Under the pieces are notes generated by a model, which did not search any database, was not told where the DNA came from, and saw only the letters and a program-made list of their open reading frames with translations. From Schistosoma haematobium (taxonomy: Eukaryota; Platyhelminthes; Trematoda; Strigeidida; Schistosomatidae): a stretch of DNA of 64,000 nucleotides. The stretch covers positions 12,181,924 to 12,245,923 of the forward strand of contig NC_067202.1 in the NCBI RefSeq assembly GCF_000699445.3, read 5' to 3'. Shown one piece after another: positions 28,801 through 36,200 of this stretch; position 1 is the stretch's first letter; each line of letters opens with the position of its first letter. The translations under genes were made by a program, and so were the position numbers.

Positions 28801-31800
28801 TACCTTTGATTATTCCAGTTCATACGAAAAGTTATTTTTTGAAGTGATAATAATAATAACAACAAAATGTTTAGTTATCATGGACACTAAACTGCTGTAC
28901 TCAGCTATCCGAGCCGCGACCGACCTCCTGTAGGACTGAGATGTAATCACAATTGATTGATCACTGGGTGGTGATCAATGTCATGCGTGTTTAGTCCTTA
29001 TTAGTACAGATCGAATGCTATCGATCATGTTGCAATGTGGCCACCAGTCTACAGGGGGTCGGTCGCGGCTCGAATAGCTCAGTGGCAACGTCTCTGACTG
29101 TAAAGTTGGATGACACGAGGTCGAATCCTCCAGGGAGCACCAGTTCCCCAAGATTACAGGTACACCTTGCTGACGAGTGCCAAGTAGCATGAAACCCGGG
29201 TCCAGGGTTTCCTGTCGACTACTTCCAACCACCATCTAATCCCAATGCTGTACTTCATGATTATTGACTATATAATTAAAAGTTTTAACAATATTTTCTT
29301 AAAAAAACCCAGCAAATATCGGAAGCACGTTGTTGTAGTGACTAAACTTTCATTTATTTTCTAAACGATTCAATATTACTCAATTATAAAATGAGCAATA
29401 TAAACCTAGTTTACAGTAAACATTAGACTCAATACAAAGGCTTATTCATGTGTTTAGCGTACGTTTTACATCTCCTGACGTTATTTATGGTATCTTAGAT
29501 CTAATCTACCCTTAAACTTTGATTATGATTCAAATTTGTAGTATGTTAACTAATTTATATTTGAAGTGACATCATTCTTAATAGGTTAGTTACAGACTAA
29601 TACATATAAGATCTGCTTGTATATCTCATCTCATCAGTTAATAATAGACACAATTCATTTACTGTATTTGTATCATGCATTTTTCTGATATGGAGTTGAT
29701 CTCCTCAAGTTGGATAAGTTATGTAATTTTCATTTGAGACATAAATGTTGTTTTTTCTTTACACTTTTTTCTCTTCTATTTGTTTTTTCTTTTAAATTTA
29801 TAGAAAGAAAATAATTATGTCGGTTATCCAATGGAACATGTTCGTCATATATCTTATCAATTATGTTATGCTGTTCGATTTTTACATGATAATCAATTAA
29901 CTCATACAGATTTAAAACCAGAAAATATATTATTTGTTGATTCAGATTATATATCAGTACATAATCGTAAAAAACGTCGACATGAACGTATGGTTAAATG
30001 TTCCGATATACGTTTAATTGATTTTGGTTCAGCAACATTTGATTATGATCATCATTCTACAATTGTATCAACAAGACATTATCGTGCACCTGAAGTAATA
30101 CTTGGTTAGTTAATTAATTAATTAATTAGTTAATATTATGAATATATTATAATTATCATGAATAAAATAAAAATGAGAAGTCAACGAAAATCAGATCTTT
30201 TCCATGATTCTTACTTGTGTGGAACTTGATGGTTGACGACGATATCATAACTATCAGTAATGCGTTATACTGCATAATTTATTATGAAATAATTATTTAA
30301 CTACCTACTAGTCAGTTGTTGACAGTGTTCAATTCAATTTTTCATTAAATGTCATATCTTGTCAAAGATATTCATAACATTTGAAAGTTTTCAATAGTAA
30401 TCATAATGTACAATCGATCAAGAAAGAAATCAGGACACTGGGGATTTTATAATTTTAAATAATAGCTTTTGGTAGTGTTGTTTTCTGCGAGATAGATTGT
30501 CGAATTGGCGAAAGTTTTTATTGTCATTCTAGTCAATATAATCGGTATCTACTTCATTTAGAAGTGAACTTTTCAATTATTTCACAAGTGTCATGTCAGT
30601 TCGTTTATCATTAGTTGCCTTTGTAGATTTTCTTGTATTCAAATTGAGTGTCTTGATTTATAGACCTTTGGTTGTATGATTGAGTGACATTTTCTACTTG
30701 GATTGGTGGAATTTATCTACGTTGTAGTGCGTATTAAATGCCGATTGGTGTGAATACTGTGCTCCTAAAAATTCTCTGGCATCCTTAGTGTTTCCCAAGA
30801 TAATGATAAAAGCTCTGCAACCATCTAGCTAACAAAACACAACACCACTGAAAAAAGTCATTAAAATACATGACCGACGTCAACAAATAACATATGGTCT
30901 CTAAAAACTGTTGAATAAGAGAATAAATTTCAAATTAATCAATTTTCATTGGCAAAATACTTTGTTTATTTGTCATGTATACATTTATTTACTTAGCTTC
31001 AACTCACACTATTTCTGTGCCGAGGCTAGTAATACTACTACCTAGATTCTAAATTCCTTATGATTCACTGAGACTCACAAAAATTTCTTATAAAATTTGG
31101 TTTTCATTTGAAAATCACTAGTCAATGCAAAAAATATCCCGCGGTACATTGTAGTTAACTTTTTTTAAAAATAATGAATGGTTTATGGCAAGCAATGGAT
31201 TCCACAGCAAACCTACCGTTTTGTTCAGCTAGATATACTTGCTCATCCTTTATTCCCAATGTTGGCCATAATCTATCTCTTTTAAACGAACCTTGCAACG
31301 AAATTTCTGTATCCAGGCTATCTGGTCAAAACTCAATGCTGAATCGAGATAATTCAAGCGTTTACTAAGTATTAGTAAAATTCATCTTGTTTTTAGATTA
31401 AAACTGAGTATTTTTTTATTGATTTTCATATATTTCTCTCTCTCTTAACAGAATTAGGTTGGTCTCAACCATGTGATGTTTGGTCAATTGGATGCATCAT
31501 GTTTGAATTGTATACAGGTTATACACTATTCCAAGTGAGTTATTCTTTAGTATCGATATGTGTGTTTATCTACTTCTTTTTTGGCAAAAATGTAAAATAT
31601 CGCTTTTTTAAAGAAAAACTTTAGTACAATGTAATAAACTAATCAGTAGAACGACAACCGATTGATGAGTCTGTGAAATGTCATCGACTGAAGCAATTCT
31701 GATGTGTGTTACATATGCCTAACTGTCCCTCAAGTCAACAAACAATATTAGCCAGTGATTGTGGAAATTTTAGGATAATAAGTGGCGTAATCAACGTTGT

Positions 31801-33194
31801 CATTGACTGAAATAACTTGTATTAAAATACACTTATTCAGTTTATCGTAGTTGTGAAAAATCCAGCGTGAAATCAACAAAATTTGATTAATTTTAGCGTG
31901 TATATGTGATATGTTTGAAGAGATTGCGAATCCACCTAATCTACGAACAGAAAGAAGACTCAGTGACACAATGAACAAATAAGCTAGCTATTCTGCTGCG
32001 TCCCAGACCCACTAACCAGAGAGTGGTCCTGGTTCAGAGGTGGGAAATGTATTCCACAAGCAGCCAGAAGCACGATCAACAACAAGCACAACTCAAGTGT
32101 ATATATGCGGCATAAAATTGTCCTTGGGAAGCGTTTCCAAATAGCATATTAAAAGAGACAACGAACCAAAGACATTTAAGGTCCGGACAAGTAGAAAATA
32201 CGGTGCTTAGGTGAAAAATGATATGTTACATAGATATATTACACATACATATTGAACCCAGAAACGTTCTTTTTGAGTTCGACCACTCTTAAAGCTACTA
32301 GTAAACACATTATCAGCGACCCACTACGTTTTAGTCACTCCTTAAAACGATTTTGATATAATGAACAAGAATTAAGTGTAACACTTAGATCGTTTATAAC
32401 ACCTAATATTCTGTGATATAAGCATATTTTCTACTGCAGATAAAACTTAATCTTTTGGATAGTGTTGTTATCATTTTTTTTAAATAAAGTCGTTCTGGGA
32501 TTTATGTCAGTAATCTTCCAGTCTCGTAAAAAATTATCACTGCATCTATTGATCAGCATTCTATTCATGTATTTTACAATAATAAATTATCATTGGATAA
32601 GTTTATTTTATAAATCACATCCCGAACTCACCTTAGTTGATCAAGCATTAAAAACTAGAAAAAATTGAATATCTTTTTCGTCCTACTATTATATTCCTCA
32701 CTAGTGCATGTTCAAAATCTCATTTCTTAGATTGAACTCAAGACATTTAACTGTCGTGTGGAATGTTTGACCTTGTTAGCACGTAATCTAGATCAAATGG
32801 TGTTCATTTCGTATCTTTAACTCTAATATTCAACAATCTCCTTTCATGGATAAGTTTATATTCTTAGAACTGTATTCAATACTTACTTACTTAGTTAAAT
32901 GTCTACTTAGATATATGTGGATTTGGAATTTCCTCCTTTAAGTTTTGGAGAATCAGACAAATCTCTACTTCTGTCATGTGTATATGTTATTTTTACAGTC
33001 CATATATCTTTAATGTTCATAGTCAACACTTGTTATGTTTTATTTTGTTTTATTAAAAATTAATGACAACACATAAATATACCAAAATCTGTATTACTAT
33101 TTTCATTTTAGACTCATGATAATCGTGAACATTTAGCTATGATGGAACGTACTTTAGGTCATATTCCTTATCGAATGACTAGAAAGTCACGGTA

Positions 33195-33235
<41 letters not shown>

Positions 33236-36200
33236 CCCATCACTATAATATTAGTGTCTATATGGGATTTTTATCTTTAAAATATATTGGTGTTGTTCAT
33301 TTCTGTGAAATAATTGCAGAGCTTTCATTGTCGTGCTTGAAAACATCTTCAACACTTTACTTCATGGAAAAGTTGATGGTTTTTTTGTTCAGTTAACTTC
33401 TAGCCGTGTGATTAATTGATCTTTTCCGATAAGGAGTTTGATAGATCGTATGTAATTCGATGCACATATTGGTCTGTGTAGTCATAGATCTATGGAACAA
33501 GCGAGTATATGAAAAGATAGATGAAGATAACGAAGTCTATGAGTACAATTAATTATACGCAAAGAAGGTCAGCAAAACAAACTGACTTAAAACTTGTTGT
33601 ATAACGAAAAAAACTCACTTCTACATGTAGTAGATGCTAAAAATATCATTATCCCGAATGGTAATGGAAGCTCTAATCAATTAAGCTACCTATCTTGAGG
33701 GATACAATACTACCAAGATCATCGTCCATCTGAGCTACGAATCTCCATTTCCACCGTATAAACTGTCTCTCCATCATTAAACAATGTTAAGTTTGATGTC
33801 TATATGATCAACTTCTGTGTCACTACATTTCATTCGTTCTACTCATACCTCAGATTACCACTATCTCGGTTATTATTTCCAATCTATCTTTTTTCATTTT
33901 GTTTATCTCGATTTCCATAACATGCTGCTACTGAGTAATACAGTACAGCTCTCAAACTGATATTTATGTCAGTTATCAATTAGTTTACAACTAAACTAAC
34001 TGATCCAACTGTCTACATAATTTCTCAAAAAATTATAATTTGTTATTATTGTTGAAAAATCACCTCGCAAAATGTACACTGATACAATATGCGGGTGGAG
34101 GTTATTCATTCGGACCCAGTCACCATCATCACTACATAAAATATGTTTACATCAATACTCATTTTGTGTGTTTAGAACTGGGTTTTTCTATCATGGACGT
34201 TTGGACTGGGATTTTTATAATCAAGAAGGTCGTTATGTTCGTGAGAATTGTCGTCCTTTACTTGTAAGTTCTTGATAAGTGATTATAAAAAAAAACTATT
34301 CAAGCTTGTTTCATGGGCACACAATAAGTATATTTTGAAAGAAGATATTTATTCTACTGCATCGTGTCAACATTATACCATTATAATTATCATCAAATGA
34401 AAAGAATGCTCACATCAAATATCTTTTCTTTTCCACTCTCCAGACTGGGTTTACTTATTTTTTTTCTCTCTAAAGGATTTCTTTTGCATGTGTTTATTTG
34501 CATCCTATCTCTTTTTAATTAATTACTTGTTTGCTAAATCATTTTTAATTGCCTTAATATTATGGATGGATCTATGATACTCTGCGGTTAATTCGAGATT
34601 TTCATCGAATAATAACTATTATTAATATTATTGTTAATCTTATTGTAATGATCATAATGCATGCGCACATACGCACACATATCTATCTGTGTTTCTAGTC
34701 GAACCAAATACTTTGATACATCTGGCAATCTTTTATGGGATGCACAATCACGTGAAGCCAAATATGTTCTGACACATTGTCGTCCATTCCGGGTAACTTT
34801 AATTATTTTCTCTCCTTATCATCTGTTGCATAATCATGAGTGTTTATTTTATTTAATACTAACATTACCTTCGTTTGTTCGTTTATGTATGTATGAGTAT
34901 GCGTAAATATTGCATAATGGGTCTTTGCCTTATTTGCTCATGTAAAACGCTTTACTGAATATTTATTTGGTTTGTTTCTGGGCTTTTTTGTGTGGGGGAG
35001 GTTTATTAGATTTTTTTCCTGTATATTTTGAATTGAGCTACACATGTGCATATTTTTGTTTTTATCAAATTAATCTCGACACTTTTGTTCACCATATTTA
35101 TTGTGAAGGATCAATAGCTAAAGTTGTCACTAGCGCTTTCCTGTTGGATTTATTTAATCAATATATTCACTTACGTTAGCTGGTGTGCGGAAATATGTTC
35201 GAATATAGCTAAGTTCCCCTAAATTAATACGTAATAGTTATGGGCTGTTAGATCAAGGTGTGTAGATGGATCGAGAATATTTTATTGGCTGCGGCTTAAT
35301 TATCATAACCAATAACTGGAAATGTTGGGTAATATGACTGAGAATCACTCGTAATCCGCCAATTCGTATGATATATCCGTATTCTTTTCTTCTACGACTG
35401 CTATTATCATTGATTCTTTGCTATATATCTTGATTATTTCATCATACTGTACCGTTATAGTGTGACAGTTTGAACGAACGCCTATATTATATCAGGTTTT
35501 ATAATGAATATGACTAATTGAGCTCTGCAGTCTTGTGATTAACTGTCACTTATTTGTAGACTTGGTGACCTTTTTTCTTGTTCGATCTATCATCTTTAGT
35601 TCTACATGTTATATAGATGTAACGTTTCGAAACCATATTGTTGTGAACTCATTACTTCAATATGTAAATTTAAACGTACATACATTGGTATAAGGGAGTT
35701 TTTCGTCTTCTCATTTTCATAAATAACACCTTGTCTCTAGAAGGCAGTGAGTAGGACTTTCCCTGGTAGTAGCTCTGTACGCGTGGCCATATGTGAGAGC
35801 ATTTGGAGAGGGAGAGCTGACTCCCCACCCTCGACCGTACTAGGTTATTTAACATGTTGTAGGGTCAAAGCTGATAGTTTTGTTAACATTTGTCATACTA
35901 ATTATATTGCATTGTTTAACAAATAAATTACGCTAATCATATTTCTTTTTCTTGTCTTACTTCTATCTGTTATTTCATTAATTTTCAGCGTTATTGCAAA
36001 GATGAAAGTCAAGATACACTTGATCTATTTGATTTAATGTCTAAAATGTTAGAATATGATCCAGCAGACCGTATTCCTTTGTCTGCAGCACTTACACATC
36101 CATTCTTTTTACATTTACCATCACATCAACGTTTAACATATACTCTTCATCCATCAGATACAATTCCACCTAATGAACGTCGTACATCCGGCTCACGTAG

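Larger units (their letters stand above)
25550..29803 (+). other. CLK intron 12, the longest intron
   Basis: 4.25 kb. Contains a TTA microsatellite (25776-25839), an alpha SINE (26270-26455) followed by a decayed beta hammerhead segment (26490-26600), a TA tract (27980-28002), a tRNA-like repeat (28013-28140) and a gamma SINE with an intact hammerhead (28890-29235). Confidence 0.65.
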
